From Actinomycetota bacterium (GTDB taxonomy: Bacteria; Actinomycetota; Acidimicrobiia; Acidimicrobiales; Poriferisodalaceae), in the NCBI GenBank assembly GCA_014238065.1, contig JABABU010000040.1, positions 1-64,000 on the forward strand: DNA of 64,000 nt, written 5' to 3'. The position numbers and the translations under genes were made by a program. The notes under the pieces were generated by a model that was not told where the DNA came from, did not search any database, and was given only the letters and a program-made list of their open reading frames with translations. Shown here in pieces: positions 1 through 9,136 of the stretch (position 1 is the stretch's first letter; each line of letters begins with the position of its first letter).

Positions 1-1
1 C

Positions 2-193
2 ATTGTCGACGTGGAGACGAGAATTTCGGGAGAAGTGTTGGCCCAGCTGACTGAGATGGGCCACGAACTCAATCGTCTCGAGGACTATTCGATGCTGGTC
101 GGTGGCGGCCAAGGGATTCAGATCGACCCCGAGTCTGGCGCATTCATGGGTGGTGCCGACCCTCGTCGAGATGGGTACGCGATCGGCTGGTGA
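2..193 (+). CDS. ggt: gamma-glutamyltransferase, C-terminal fragment (5' end outside the window)
   Basis: The frame is open from the window edge and encodes about 63 residues ending in a GGGQGIQID...GGADPRRDGYAIGW tail. This is the conserved C-terminus of the small subunit of gamma-glutamyltransferase, an Ntn hydrolase that cleaves the gamma-glutamyl bond of glutathione and related amides. The nucleophilic Thr and the large subunit lie outside the window, so catalytic integrity cannot be judged. The next 600 bases hold no gene, so this is the 3' end of its transcript. Confidence 0.8.
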   Translation: MVDVETRISGEVLAQLTEMGHELNRLEDYSMLVGGGQGIQIDPESGAFMGGADPRRDGYAIGW

Positions 194-829
194 TCCGAGA
201 TTCCGAGGCCTGCCGCGCCGTCGAATCGGTCTTCGATCCGCTGCCAGGACCCTGTCGCAATCAGCGATGAGACGCCCGACGAGACTCCGACGGTCAGAGC
301 CTCGACCGGCTTCAATACTGTGCGGCACTCCGCAAATGCTCTCGGCCAGCGCTCTCAGGTCGACGAACTGTGCGGTATGAGTGACCTGCCTGCATTGAAG
401 CTCGCTCTTTGCGGGCCTTCGACGAGACTGTCACCTCTGCCATGAGGAAGCCCAGTGCCACACACCAAACTTCACGCAAGGGTGATGTGATACGTGCCCA
501 CGCTGAGCTAAGCGCGTCGGCACGGCCACGATCACAGGTCACTACACGCATTGACATCCTCTCGAATGGTTCGCCCTGCCCGAACTGGACAACTCGGCGA
601 CAACAAGCAGTACCGCGTTCAACGACCGACATGGGTGACCTCGTAAGGTTCTGAGTGCCGTCACATAACGTCCGCTCGTTGTGGACATCACGATGTTCAA
701 CGTGGGAGGTCGAAGACCCGCCGATGTGTCTTCACCGCACTCTTACCAGATGGCCTCCTGAGGGCGGTCACCAGCATGGCCCGATCACAGGTTGATCCTC
801 GACCGGTGGAGTGTGCTGCAGCCGAGAAC
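194..829. other. gene-poor stretch, 636 bp
   Basis: Between the ggt stop and the stop of the next minus-strand gene I see only short overlapping frames on both strands, rich in Arg, Ser and Thr as expected of non-coding high-GC sequence. None has a convincing ribosome binding site or a recognisable motif. No tRNA cloverleaf, long inverted repeat or poly-T terminator stands out. It may be the remnant of a decayed gene or a long 3' region. Confidence 0.4.
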
Positions 830-1828
830 TCAGAACGCCGGCAAGACCTCGTCGGCGAGTCGGCGCATCAGCGCTCTGCCATCGCCATATGGAGCGAGAA
901 TCAGCCGGTCGGCTCCCGCTGCATTCAGTTGGGAAACGCGATCTCGTAGGTCGTGAGCTGACCCGGCGAACCCACCCTCGCGTTCGAAGAGATAGTCGTA
1001 CACCCCAAGATCCTTCGCGCGAGCAGCGGTCTCTGGCCCGAATTGATCGGAGCCACGCCACGCGCCCATCTCGGAGTGAAGAATCTTCAGTGGCTCGTGC
1101 AATTCATCAGGCACCTGCTTTCCGTCGAGCCCATGCTCGAAGAGGAAGTGCACCGACAAGCCGACGAGGTTCTCCTCGCTCCACGAGCGTGCGAGGGTGA
1201 CGATCGGGTGCCACCAGATCTCGATCTCGGCCGGATCGCGACCGACCGACACTGCGCCGGTTGCCACCTGCTCTTTCACGAATGCGATGTTCTCGGGCCG
1301 CATGCCGAAGCCGGATACGACACCGTCGGCCACTTGCCCGGCGAGATACATCGACTTCGGGCCATGGCATGACATCCAGACCTTCGTCTCGGCGTATTCG
1401 TGGTTCGGCCACGCTGGTCCGAACGTCGCTCCGTCCCAGTCGACCTCGTCACCGCGCGTGAGGCCGCGCACAGCCATGATGTACGCGGCGACGTCGGACA
1501 GTCGAGCCGATGGTTTCCCGATCATGTGCACCGAGCTGTCACCGGTTCCAACGATGGCGAACGCTCTTCCAGGGGCCAACTCGTTTATGGAAACGAGCGC
1601 GGACGCGGCCGTTGACGGGTGACGAGTCACGGGGTTCGTGACGAGCGGGGTGATTCCGATGGTGTCGCACGTCGCTGCAATTGCCATACACATGGCGTAT
1701 GACTCGCGAACGATGAGCGGCGAGTCGGGAATACCGACGAAATCAAAACCGGCCGCCTCGGCGTCGCGTGCCCACGCCACGACCTCCCCGGTCGACACAT
1801 TCGGAAAGATGTTGGTGGCGAAGCGCAC
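830..1828 (-). CDS. LLM-class (luciferase-like) oxidoreductase, probably F420-dependent
   Basis: The 332-residue protein starts MRFATNIFPN and has the TIM-barrel pattern of bacterial-luciferase-like enzymes: an N-terminal beta strand, 'GFDFVGIPDSP' after helix 1, 'GITPLVTNPVTRHP' around residue 65, and a C-terminal barrel strand. The VTNP-x-TRHP stretch resembles the F420-binding Mer/Adf-like branch, so reduction or oxidation of a small organic substrate with F420 or FMN is expected; the substrate is unknown. I chose the GTG at 1828, preceded by AAAGG, because the frame upstream is Arg-rich and overlaps the end of glnB. It lies downstream of glnB on the same strand and may be co-transcribed. 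Confidence 0.75.
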   Translation of the reverse strand: MRFATNIFPNVSTGEVVAWARDAEAAGFDFVGIPDSPLIVRESYAMCMAIAATCDTIGITPLVTNPVTRHPSTAASALVSINELAPGRAFAIVGTGDSSVHMIGKPSARLSDVAAYIMAVRGLTRGDEVDWDGATFGPAWPNHEYAETKVWMSCHGPKSMYLAGQVADGVVSGFGMRPENIAFVKEQVATGAVSVGRDPAEIEIWWHPIVTLARSWSEENLVGLSVHFLFEHGLDGKQVPDELHEPLKILHSEMGAWRGSDQFGPETAARAKDLGVYDYLFEREGGFAGSAHDLRDRVSQLNAAGADRLILAPYGDGRALMRRLADEVLPAF

Positions 1829-1905
1829 GATTTCAACCTTTCTGCGACCCACGTGTCCTATCACCGGGCGGCTTCCTTCGTGCCCGAGGCGACGCCGTAG
1901 TCCCG

Positions 1906-2247
1906 TCAGAGCGCGTCGTCGCCCATTTCTCCGGTACGGATTCGCATCAGACGGTCGATGGTTGTGACCCATATCTTGCCGTCGCCGATCGATCCGGTGC
2001 TCGCCGCCTTCTGGATCTCGCGGGCGACCCTGTCGGCGTCCTCACTTGACACGACGACCTCGACCTTCAGCTTCGGGAGGAACTCGACCTGATACTCGGC
2101 GCCGCGGTAGGTCTCCGAGTGGCCTCCTTGGCGACCGAAGCCACTGACGTCGGTGACGGTCATTCCGGACGAACCCGATGCCTTGATTGCTTCCTTCACG
2201 CCGTCGAGCGCGTGGGGCTTGATGATTGTGGTGATCAGATGTTGCAT
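1906..2247 (-). CDS. glnB: nitrogen regulatory protein PII (GlnB/GlnK family)
   Basis: The 113-residue protein matches the PII trimer subunit. It has 'IKPHALDGVKEAI' in helix 1, 'MTVTDVSGFGRQGGH' leading into the T-loop, the signature YRGAEY with Tyr52 (equivalent to the modified Tyr51 of E. coli), and 'STGSIGDGKIWV' in the second signature. PII senses ATP/ADP and 2-oxoglutarate and gates ammonium transport. The ATG at 2247 follows a strong GAGGAGG site, which fixes the start. It lies 10 bp downstream of the ammonium transporter, the classic amtB-glnK arrangement, so it should bind and block that channel when nitrogen is plentiful. In Actinobacteria such PII proteins may be adenylylated; no partner enzyme is in the window. 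Confidence 0.95.
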   Translation of the reverse strand: MQHLITTIIKPHALDGVKEAIKASGSSGMTVTDVSGFGRQGGHSETYRGAEYQVEFLPKLKVEVVVSSEDADRVAREIQKAASTGSIGDGKIWVTTIDRLMRIRTGEMGDDAL

Positions 2248-2257
2248 CGTTGCCTCC

Positions 2258-3688
2258 TCAGGCTCTTGCTGCCGCTGGCAAGGCGGTCGATGGGATTCCC
2301 GTCGCAACGAGAATGTCGGGTCCGTATCCGGGTGCCCCGTGTTCGCTCAGGTCGAGACCGGCTAGTTCGTCTTCGGCTGACACTCGGAGAATTCCCATGG
2401 CTCGCAGCCCAAGGAACAGTGCGCCGGCGGTGATCGACACGAACACGGCGATCGCGACGCCGCCGATGAACTGGTCTGCGAAGAGTCCGAAGCCGTCGCC
2501 GTAGACGAGACCACCGTCTTTCGCGAGGAGACCGGTCGCTAGGAGCCCCCAGAAGCCGCACACACCGTGGACGGAGAATGCGCCGACCGGATCGTCGATC
2601 TTGAAGTTGCGCTCGACGACCAACACCGACGGCACGACGATCAGACCGGCGACCAGTCCCGTGATGAGCGATCCCCACGCCGACATCACACCGACACCGG
2701 AGCAGATCGCGACCAGCCCAGCGAGCATTCCGTTGCCGGCCATCGACACGTCTGGCTTGCCGAGCAGCACCCAGCTGATCGCCATGGCCCCTACTGCGCC
2801 GGCGCATGCTGCGAACAGCGTGAGTACCGCGATCACGGGAACGGCCATGTCGGCTTGCAACTGTGAGCCCGGGTTGAAGCCGAACCACCCGATGAAGAGG
2901 ATGAACACGCCGGTGATGGCGAGCGGAACAGAATGACCCGGAATGGCCCGAGGTTCACCGTTCTCACCGAACTTCCCGATGCGAGGCCCCAGCACGGCAG
3001 CGCCGGTCAGGGCGGCCACGCCACCCGTCATGTGGACGAGTCCCGAACCTGCGAAGTCCTCGAAGCCACGTTGCGCGAGCCACCCTCCTCCCCACTGCCA
3101 GCTTACGACGACCGGATAGATGAGGCCGGTGATGACGACCGTGTAGCCGAGGTACCCCTTGAAGTTGGTGCGACCGGCAACCGCTCCGGAAACGATCGTC
3201 GCCGCCGTCGCGGCGAAGGCTGCCTGGAACAGGAAATCGACGGGAACAGCCAGCGGATAGAAGTCAGTGGACGCGACTGCCTCTGCAGAGATGTCGAGCC
3301 CGGAAGTTAAGCCGTCGATGCCGAAGCTCGCGAAGCCGAAGACGTTGCCGATGCTGAAGTCGCCAGGGTAGGCGATCCCCCATCCGACCGCAGCGAACAC
3401 GAGCACGCCGACGGACACGTCCATCAGGTTCTTCATCATGATGTTGGCGCAGTTCTTCGCCCTCGTGAGTCCCGCCTCGACCAGAGCGAACCCCGCCTGC
3501 ATGAAGAAGACGAGCACGGCAGCGATGAAGATGAAGATGTTGTCCAGCACGACCGTCTGCGCGATGTCAGCACCCTCGCTGAACCGCGAGAACCGGTCCG
3601 CCTGCGTCTCCTGTGCCATGGCCGGAGCCGCCATCGCGACCAGCGACGCGACCGAGACTCCCGCTCCGGTGAGCAGTTTTCTTCTCAC
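2258..3688 (-). CDS. amtB: ammonium transporter, Amt family
   Basis: The 476-residue polytopic membrane protein begins with a cleavable-looking signal segment (RRKLL then a hydrophobic run to AMA-Q) followed by about eleven membrane spans. Family marks include 'AGFALVEAGLTRAKN', 'GGGWLAQRGFEDFAGSGLVHMTGG' containing the first pore His, and 'FSVHGVCGFWG' with the second pore His. It conducts NH3/NH4+ across the cytoplasmic membrane. The GTG at 3688 is preceded at good spacing by GGGAGG; another in-frame GTG lies at 3709. glnB follows after 10 bp and the pair is probably induced on nitrogen limitation, although I could not identify a regulator box. Confidence 0.95.
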   Translation of the reverse strand: MRRKLLTGAGVSVASLVAMAAPAMAQETQADRFSRFSEGADIAQTVVLDNIFIFIAAVLVFFMQAGFALVEAGLTRAKNCANIMMKNLMDVSVGVLVFAAVGWGIAYPGDFSIGNVFGFASFGIDGLTSGLDISAEAVASTDFYPLAVPVDFLFQAAFAATAATIVSGAVAGRTNFKGYLGYTVVITGLIYPVVVSWQWGGGWLAQRGFEDFAGSGLVHMTGGVAALTGAAVLGPRIGKFGENGEPRAIPGHSVPLAITGVFILFIGWFGFNPGSQLQADMAVPVIAVLTLFAACAGAVGAMAISWVLLGKPDVSMAGNGMLAGLVAICSGVGVMSAWGSLITGLVAGLIVVPSVLVVERNFKIDDPVGAFSVHGVCGFWGLLATGLLAKDGGLVYGDGFGLFADQFIGGVAIAVFVSITAGALFLGLRAMGILRVSAEDELAGLDLSEHGAPGYGPDILVATGIPSTALPAAARA

Positions 3689-3787
3689 GGATCCTCCCAC
3701 TTGTCTCACCGTGACGTTCGTCGCGGTTTCGGATGTGAGAGCACCGTATGGAACCGCGATTTCGGCTGTGTTGTCGTGGTGTGACGG

Positions 3788-4303
3788 CTACGACACGGCT
3801 GTCTGAACCGAATCTGACACGACGAGCATGTAACCGCGTGAACGAACTGTCCTGACGCCGAGACCGACAACGGCAAGTCGGCGGCGAAGGCGCACCATGT
3901 GCGTATCGAGGGTGTTGCGCGCCGGGTCGGCTCCCGGCCACGCGGCGCGCATCAGACAATCACGGCGCACCACCGCGCCCCACCGTTCGACCATTTCGTT
4001 CGTCAAACGGCTCTCGACCGGAGGAAGCACCTGCGTTCTGCCTCTGAACGTGACCAACCCGTCGGTGTCGACCTCTGGCGCGTCCTCCCTTTCTGGGATG
4101 GCCCGGAGTTGGAGCGTCGCGACGCGCGCTCTTACATCGGATGGGTGGATGGGCAACCTCACCCAGTCCTCGATCGTGTCTGGGGTCGGTGCAGGCGGCG
4201 CCTCTTGCGCGTCGACGAGGACGAGTCGCGGCACGCGCTGTCGGCGGAGTTGGTCCAGTCGATGACGTTCTTTGGGCCAACTCACGAGTGTCACGTCCAA
4301 CAT
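3788..4303 (-). CDS. winged-helix response-regulator-like protein (OmpR/GlnR type)
   Basis: About 171 residues. The C-terminal 90 form a winged helix of the trans_reg_C type: 'TNEMVERWGAVVRRDCLMRAAWP', then 'NTLDTHMVRLRRRLAVVGLGV' as the recognition helix and 'RTVRSRGYML' as the wing. The N-terminal half has the alternating strands of a receiver domain (LDVTLVSW, PRLVLVDA) but no canonical acidic pocket or phospho-Asp, as in GlnR-like orphan regulators. It lies just upstream of amtB-glnB on the same strand, so control of nitrogen genes is a reasonable inference. The start is uncertain: ATG 4303 has no good ribosome site and a GTG exists at 4333. Confidence 0.7.
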   Translation of the reverse strand: MLDVTLVSWPKERHRLDQLRRQRVPRLVLVDAQEAPPAPTPDTIEDWVRLPIHPSDVRARVATLQLRAIPEREDAPEVDTDGLVTFRGRTQVLPPVESRLTNEMVERWGAVVRRDCLMRAAWPGADPARNTLDTHMVRLRRRLAVVGLGVRTVRSRGYMLVVSDSVQTAVS

Positions 4304-4493
4304 GAGAACGACAGTACGGCTGTCAGGTTTCACGAATGTTTCGGCGACTTTGACGAACCGAGAACTTCCCGGACGGATTGCTTCGCGAATCTCAGACGCT
4401 GAGCGGGCGCCTCTCACGTCCTTCCACGACGAGCCTCGAAACGGCAGCCCGAGCCCGAGTGGCTGACTGACGCTGACTTTCGTCGTCGTGTCG

Positions 4494-5495
4494 TCAGTAG
4501 TCGGTGTCGGTCGTCTCCCGATCAGTTGGCAGTACCGAGCGGACCCTCTGCGCCGTCGTCTGTGCCATCCACGATCGCACCTTGATGCCGTTCTTGTAGC
4601 GATCGCCCACCAAGCGGTTCGTCGCGTCTCGGAACTGTTCGACGATGGCTCTGGTGTCGGAGCGGCTGTCCGTGATCCGTACGGGATCGAACAACTCGAA
4701 ACGCAGATCGGCTGGCGCGACCGTGCCGTCGTCGCGGAAGGTGGGACAGTCGATGCAGATCGCAATGACCTTCACATTGGGTGTGACGTAGCCCTCGAGG
4801 GTTCTGCGGTTGGGCTCGTGGATGTACAGCGTGTTGCCGTTGCTCGATGGGAGGTTGTGTCGGGCGACGAGCGACATGACGGTGACCGACCCCTCCGTGT
4901 CCCTGGCCGCTTCCAATACATGAAGCCCCGCTGAGTTCTTGCGCGCCCGATATTGACGCAGATCGTCACTCGGAGAACCGTCGAGGCGGGGCACGGTTTG
5001 GACCACGGCGGAGATGTGGCGCAACGTGCGGATCACGTCGTACGGTCCCCCTCCGATGTCGAGGCCCATGAGGCTGATCATCTCGCTGACGACCTGAACC
5101 GTGGTGCCTCTGTGGCCAAGCCCCATCCGACCGATGGTCTCTGCGACGACTGGGACATCGGTGAACTGGCCGTGATCGGTGACGACGAGGAGCGACTCGC
5201 CAGCATCAACCCATCCGCGCAACCCGTGCTTCGAGGCGTAGGAATCGAGCTCGTTGAGGAGACGCTCGTGACTCTCCCGCGTCAAGATCGCGTCCACGAG
5301 TGTCTGGTCGACGCCGCGGGTCGGGTCGTGCCGGTGCAGCGTTTGAGCCATGTCGAAGCGGGCATCGTCGAACTCGCGCACATGGAATGCCGGGAACCGT
5401 TTAGCGAGTGTGTGGCGATAGATGTCGTAGATCTCTCGCTCGGGGAGTCCGTCGAGCCAGCGGCCTGGTGCCTCGGGGTTTGAGGGCTGAGTCAT
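4494..5495 (-). CDS. hypothetical protein with an HX4D acyltransferase-like motif
   Basis: A 333-residue protein of unknown function, free of membrane spans or signal peptide. In the middle, residues 102-120 read 'LLVVTDHGQFTDVPVVAET'. His108 and Asp113 have the spacing of the HX4D catalytic motif of glycerolipid acyltransferases, and a later 'VTPNVKVIAICID' resembles their last conserved strand. The usual EGTR block is not obvious ('EPNRRTLEGY' lies nearby). It could be a divergent lipid acyltransferase or unrelated. The ATG at 5495 was chosen; a GTG three codons upstream is possible. It sits upstream of the winged-helix gene with about 190 bp between them. Confidence 0.65.
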   Translation of the reverse strand: MTQPSNPEAPGRWLDGLPEREIYDIYRHTLAKRFPAFHVREFDDARFDMAQTLHRHDPTRGVDQTLVDAILTRESHERLLNELDSYASKHGLRGWVDAGESLLVVTDHGQFTDVPVVAETIGRMGLGHRGTTVQVVSEMISLMGLDIGGGPYDVIRTLRHISAVVQTVPRLDGSPSDDLRQYRARKNSAGLHVLEAARDTEGSVTVMSLVARHNLPSSNGNTLYIHEPNRRTLEGYVTPNVKVIAICIDCPTFRDDGTVAPADLRFELFDPVRITDSRSDTRAIVEQFRDATNRLVGDRYKNGIKVRSWMAQTTAQRVRSVLPTDRETTDTDY

Positions 5496-5692
5496 GGTGA
5501 CCACACGCTACGAGTATTCGCCAGGCTTCACGGCATTCCAGTCTCAAGTGAAGTGAAAGCGCCATCACGGAGGAAGGGCCGAGGGATAGCGACCTCGGCT
5601 TAGCGTGCATCAGGTCCAAGCGCTCATCGCCGGCCTGGATCCGTAGCGCACGAGCTTGGTACGAGGACGGGCTCGGTCTCGACCTCGCAGGG

Positions 5693-6721
5693 CTATAGGG
5701 CCGAGTCGCCGAGGTGAACGTCGGCGAGAAGGTTGATCGAATTCAGACGCTCCTCGATGGTCAATGAAGAGTGCACGGTGATGAGTTCGTCCACCTCGGC
5801 TTCGATGGCCAGGTTCACCAGATAGCGCTCGACCAGTTCGGGAGTTCCGGCTGCGGTGTAGTGCATCATCTGCGCGATGTTCTGACCTTGCGGCGAAGCG
5901 AGGACTTCATCGGCCTCGGCGTCGGTGAGTTCGCGTGGTACGCGCAGGAATCGAGCAACCCTGCGTCGGGCAACGTCGAGAAACTGGCGTTGTGCATCGT
6001 CGTCGGTGTCGGAGGCGATGACATTCACCCCAGCTATGACGTACGGCTCGGTCAACTGCTCTGAGGGTTTGAACTCGCGCCGATACAACGCGACAGCGTC
6101 GAGAAGATGGCCGGGTGCAAAGTGCGACGCAAATCCGTAGGGCAGGCCGAGCATGGCGGCGAGCTGAGCACCGAACAGCGACGATCCGAGGATGCACAGC
6201 GGGACGTTGGTGCCAGAACCGGGGAAAGCCTCGACCCCTGAGACACGGGAATCGCCACTCAGATACGCCTGCAGTTCGAGGACGTCCTGAGGGAAGCGGT
6301 CTGACGTCATCGGATCGACCCGCATGGCCCTCATCGTGACCTGGTCGCTACCTGGAGCGCGGCCGAGTCCGAGATCGATCCGGCCAGGGTGCAACGTGGC
6401 CAGCGTTCCGAACTGTTCAGCGATCACGAGGGGGGAGTGGTTGGGCAGCATCACCCCGCCAGCGCCGAGACGAATCGTGCTGGTGTGAGCGGCGACGTGA
6501 GCGATCAGCACGCTCGTTGCCGACGATGCAATGGAGCTCATGTTGTGGTGCTCGGCGTACCAGACCCGCTCGTAGCAACGTCGCTCCGCCAGTTGCGCAA
6601 CGGCGACGCTGTTCTCGAAAGCGTCGGCCGGTGATTCGCCCCGGCCGACGATGGCGAGGTCGAGAATCGACAGTGGGATCGGCTTGCCTGGTGTCGCCTC
6701 TTCAGTCACGTTCGACAGCAT
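5693..6721 (-). CDS. LLM-class flavin-dependent oxidoreductase (MsnO8/YhbW-like)
   Basis: The 342-residue protein has the luciferase-like alkanal-monooxygenase fold. Marks are '[15 protein letters not shown]' at the N-terminus, '[10 protein letters not shown]' near residue 55, '[25 protein letters not shown]' near 85-110, and '[15 protein letters not shown]'. These match the MsnO8/YhbW group, which uses FMN rather than F420, though the cofactor cannot be proven here. It probably oxygenates or reduces a small hydrophobic substrate. The ATG start gives the conserved N-terminus. It reads toward the acyltransferase-like gene with 188 bp between them. Confidence 0.85.
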   Translation of the reverse strand: MLSNVTEEATPGKPIPLSILDLAIVGRGESPADAFENSVAVAQLAERRCYERVWYAEHHNMSSIASSATSVLIAHVAAHTSTIRLGAGGVMLPNHSPLVIAEQFGTLATLHPGRIDLGLGRAPGSDQVTMRAMRVDPMTSDRFPQDVLELQAYLSGDSRVSGVEAFPGSGTNVPLCILGSSLFGAQLAAMLGLPYGFASHFAPGHLLDAVALYRREFKPSEQLTEPYVIAGVNVIASDTDDDAQRQFLDVARRRVARFLRVPRELTDAEADEVLASPQGQNIAQMMHYTAAGTPELVERYLVNLAIEAEVDELITVHSSLTIEERLNSINLLADVHLGDSAL

Positions 6722-6856
6722 GCCGGATGGCGACCACCAACGCGAAAGAAGCCGGTCTGAGGGACCTCACATCGGCTGGCGTCTCTGCACGGGCCATGCC
6801 CTCGAAGAGCCGACTGACATCGACGATGTCGGTGATCGGGATCTCGCCGTATCCGC

Positions 6857-7972
6857 TCAGCTGGTGCCGAACTCAGCTTCCCAGGAGCTGAGGAACTTGT
6901 GGAATCGCTGGTGCGCGTAAGGGATGAATCTGATCTTCTGGATTGGCTTCACCGCCAGGGGGAGCGCAGCCATTGCGTACATGTAGTCGGACAGCATGAG
7001 CGCTCGTCGGGTCTCGAGGACCAGCGCATCGAGCTCCTCCTGCCTGGCCGTCGTCGAATCGAACTTGAGGTTGTCGAGGTAGAAGCCGATGAACGAGCGC
7101 AGGTCGGTGTGGGTGAAACGCGGCGGCGTGATCTGGAAATGGGGTGGGTCGGCAAGCCCGTGAACCATCGCGGTCTCTGCGAAGAAGTTCGCGAAGTCGA
7201 AGGCGATGTGGTTCCTGCACGAGAACTCGAAGTCGAGCAGCCTGATGGTGCCGTCGTTGAGCATGAACACGTTGCCGTGGTAGGTGTCGTTGTGGCAGAA
7301 GACAGGCTCTCGGCCAGGGAGACATGCGAGCACTTTCTGCGTGGTCTCCGGGGAGTAGATCGTCTCGAGATCTGCACACATCTGCTGCTCGTCGACGGGA
7401 AACGTCGAGCGCTGGTCGACCAATGTGCTGCGGGCCAGCGGACCCCAGTTATCGGTGAGGAGTTCGAAGAACGTCGCGTCCGGAAGACCGTCGGGCTGTA
7501 GTTGATGGAGACCGAAGAGCTCGTTGGCGACGCCACGTTGGACGACTGGATCGAACACGTCATCGGCTGTGAGTGTTCGGCCGCGGTAGAAGGCTTCGAT
7601 CCGATGGGTGCGTTCGTAGGCGAGACATTCAGCCGCGATGCCGGCTTCTCCGAGCATGAGGAACACTTCGCGTTCCTGTTCGAACGCGAGGATCGCATTC
7701 TCTTTGCCGGCCAGCTCCCGGTACAGCACGGCCGGCGGGTCTGCGGGGACCTGAGCTCGGATCCCGGATGTAAAGGACGAGAAGCCTTTCGGATCATCCA
7801 TCTCCACGTCGCCGACCGACAACGCGTCCCATGTGGGAACAGCAGCCTGGCATCGCTCAAAGACGGTGGCTCGCGAACGTGCGTTCTGGACCACGTCGTC
7901 GTGACTGGGATCGACTTCGTTGTTCTCGGTTTTCACGATGTCTTCAACCCACAAGGTCCTCGCTGGGAGCAC
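6857..7972 (-). CDS. choline/ethanolamine-kinase-like phosphotransferase (APH fold)
   Basis: About 371 residues with the aminoglycoside-phosphotransferase/choline-kinase fold. It has an ATP-grasping N-lobe ('AVLYRELAGKEN'), the catalytic Brenner loop 'VFCHNDTYHGNVFM', and the Mg-binding 'IRLLDFEFSCRNHIAFDFANFF'. The E-F-S-x-R-N and D-F-A-N-F-F pattern is that of choline/ethanolamine kinases, so ATP-dependent phosphorylation of an amino alcohol is likely. Start is ambiguous: GTG 7972, TTG 7954 (GAGG upstream) or GTG 7936; the conserved region begins well downstream of all three. It diverges from the TauD gene at 8102. Confidence 0.8.
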   Translation of the reverse strand: MLPARTLWVEDIVKTENNEVDPSHDDVVQNARSRATVFERCQAAVPTWDALSVGDVEMDDPKGFSSFTSGIRAQVPADPPAVLYRELAGKENAILAFEQEREVFLMLGEAGIAAECLAYERTHRIEAFYRGRTLTADDVFDPVVQRGVANELFGLHQLQPDGLPDATFFELLTDNWGPLARSTLVDQRSTFPVDEQQMCADLETIYSPETTQKVLACLPGREPVFCHNDTYHGNVFMLNDGTIRLLDFEFSCRNHIAFDFANFFAETAMVHGLADPPHFQITPPRFTHTDLRSFIGFYLDNLKFDSTTARQEELDALVLETRRALMLSDYMYAMAALPLAVKPIQKIRFIPYAHQRFHKFLSSWEAEFGTS

Positions 7973-8101
7973 GAATGAGGCTAATCATCCCGACGGCTGG
8001 AGTGACGGTCGCCGTGATGGCAGCATGTCCGCCGAGGAAGGGTTTGCCGGATGGTTGAGATTCGTCCGATCTCAGGGCTGTGCGCATGGCGTGGAGAGAA
8101 C

Positions 8102-9136
8102 ATGGTCTCCTCCGACAGCTGGATTCGCGATCTACGCCCCGCCGACATCGCAGAAATCGAAGCAGCGCTCGTCGTGGTCGAGGACCGCGGGCTTTCGTGG
8201 GACGAAATCATGCCTGCCGATTTTCCGCTACCGGGAATGTCGGCCCTGTTCGACGACGTTCGTGACGAACTCGAGCACGGTTGCGGAATGTTGAAGCTAC
8301 GGGGTGTTCCCGTTGGCAACTACAACGAGGACCAGCTGCGAAAGATCTACTTCGGGCTCGGTCAGAACATCGGCTCGCCCGTGCACCAGAACCGCCGTGG
8401 AGAAGTCATGCGCTTCATCCGGGACGAGGGAACCGATGTCGGTGAGAAGTACGGTCAGATCACCACCGCGACGATGGACGACGGCAAACCGTTCCTCTCT
8501 TCCTATGCGCGCACGCTGACGAATGGGGCGCTGCGGTTTCACACCGACCGCACCGATGTCGTGAGCCTTCTGTGCGTGAACCAGGCCGCCAGCGGGGGAG
8601 TGAGCACCATCTGCAGTTCGGTATCGGTCATGAACACGATGCTCGACCGCAGACCCGACCTGACCGAGCTGCTCTACGAGCCCTACTTCCGAAGCCGGCT
8701 CGGCGAGGAGGCTCGTGTTCCAGAAGACGTGTACCCACTGCCGGTATTCGCCCAACGCGACGGCAAATTCACGAGCCACTTCTCGCTGACGTACATCGAG
8801 GCCGCTCAGAAGACCGAAGTCGTTCCGAAGCTGAGCGGTGCTCAGGCCGAGGCAATTGACGTGATGCTGGAAGTGGCGGCCGAGCTTTCGTTCGAGATGA
8901 TCCTGGAGCCCGGCGACATCCAGTTTTTGAACTCTCACGTCACGTACCACGGCCGTACTCCGTTCGAGGATGACCAAGAAGCCGGGCTCAGTCGCCTACT
9001 CATGCGCCTCTGGCTGTCGATGCCGAACAGCCGTCCACTTCCGATTGATCACGCTGTTCTGTGGCGCGACACCGAACCCGGACAGATCCGCGGCGGCATC
9101 TGCCAGATACCAGAATTGCAACATGGCGTCGACTGA
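8102..9136 (+). CDS. TauD/TfdA-family Fe(II)/2-oxoglutarate dioxygenase
   Basis: The 344-residue protein carries the non-haem iron motif as 'LRFHTDRTDVV' (His147, Asp149). The distal His is in 'NSHVTYHGRTPFEDD' and a 2-oxoglutarate-binding Arg is probably in the 'LSRLLMRLWL' segment. This is the TauD/TfdA superfamily, which hydroxylates sulfonates, aryloxy acids or similar substrates; 'GVPVGNYNEDQL' is typical of its N-terminal half. ATG 8102 follows GGAGAG with correct spacing, so the in-frame ATG at 8051 is rejected. The next gene overlaps its 3' end by 14 bp, so the two are translationally coupled. Confidence 0.85.
   Translation: MVSSDSWIRDLRPADIAEIEAALVVVEDRGLSWDEIMPADFPLPGMSALFDDVRDELEHGCGMLKLRGVPVGNYNEDQLRKIYFGLGQNIGSPVHQNRRGEVMRFIRDEGTDVGEKYGQITTATMDDGKPFLSSYARTLTNGALRFHTDRTDVVSLLCVNQAASGGVSTICSSVSVMNTMLDRRPDLTELLYEPYFRSRLGEEARVPEDVYPLPVFAQRDGKFTSHFSLTYIEAAQKTEVVPKLSGAQAEAIDVMLEVAAELSFEMILEPGDIQFLNSHVTYHGRTPFEDDQEAGLSRLLMRLWLSMPNSRPLPIDHAVLWRDTEPGQIRGGICQIPELQHGVD

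Noticed and set aside
8970..9122. N-terminal extension of the methyltransferase to 8970
   Set aside because: It is in the coding region of the dioxygenase on a different frame and is Arg/Cys-rich. The ATG at 9123 gives the normal methyltransferase N-terminus and overlaps the upstream gene by 14 bp.
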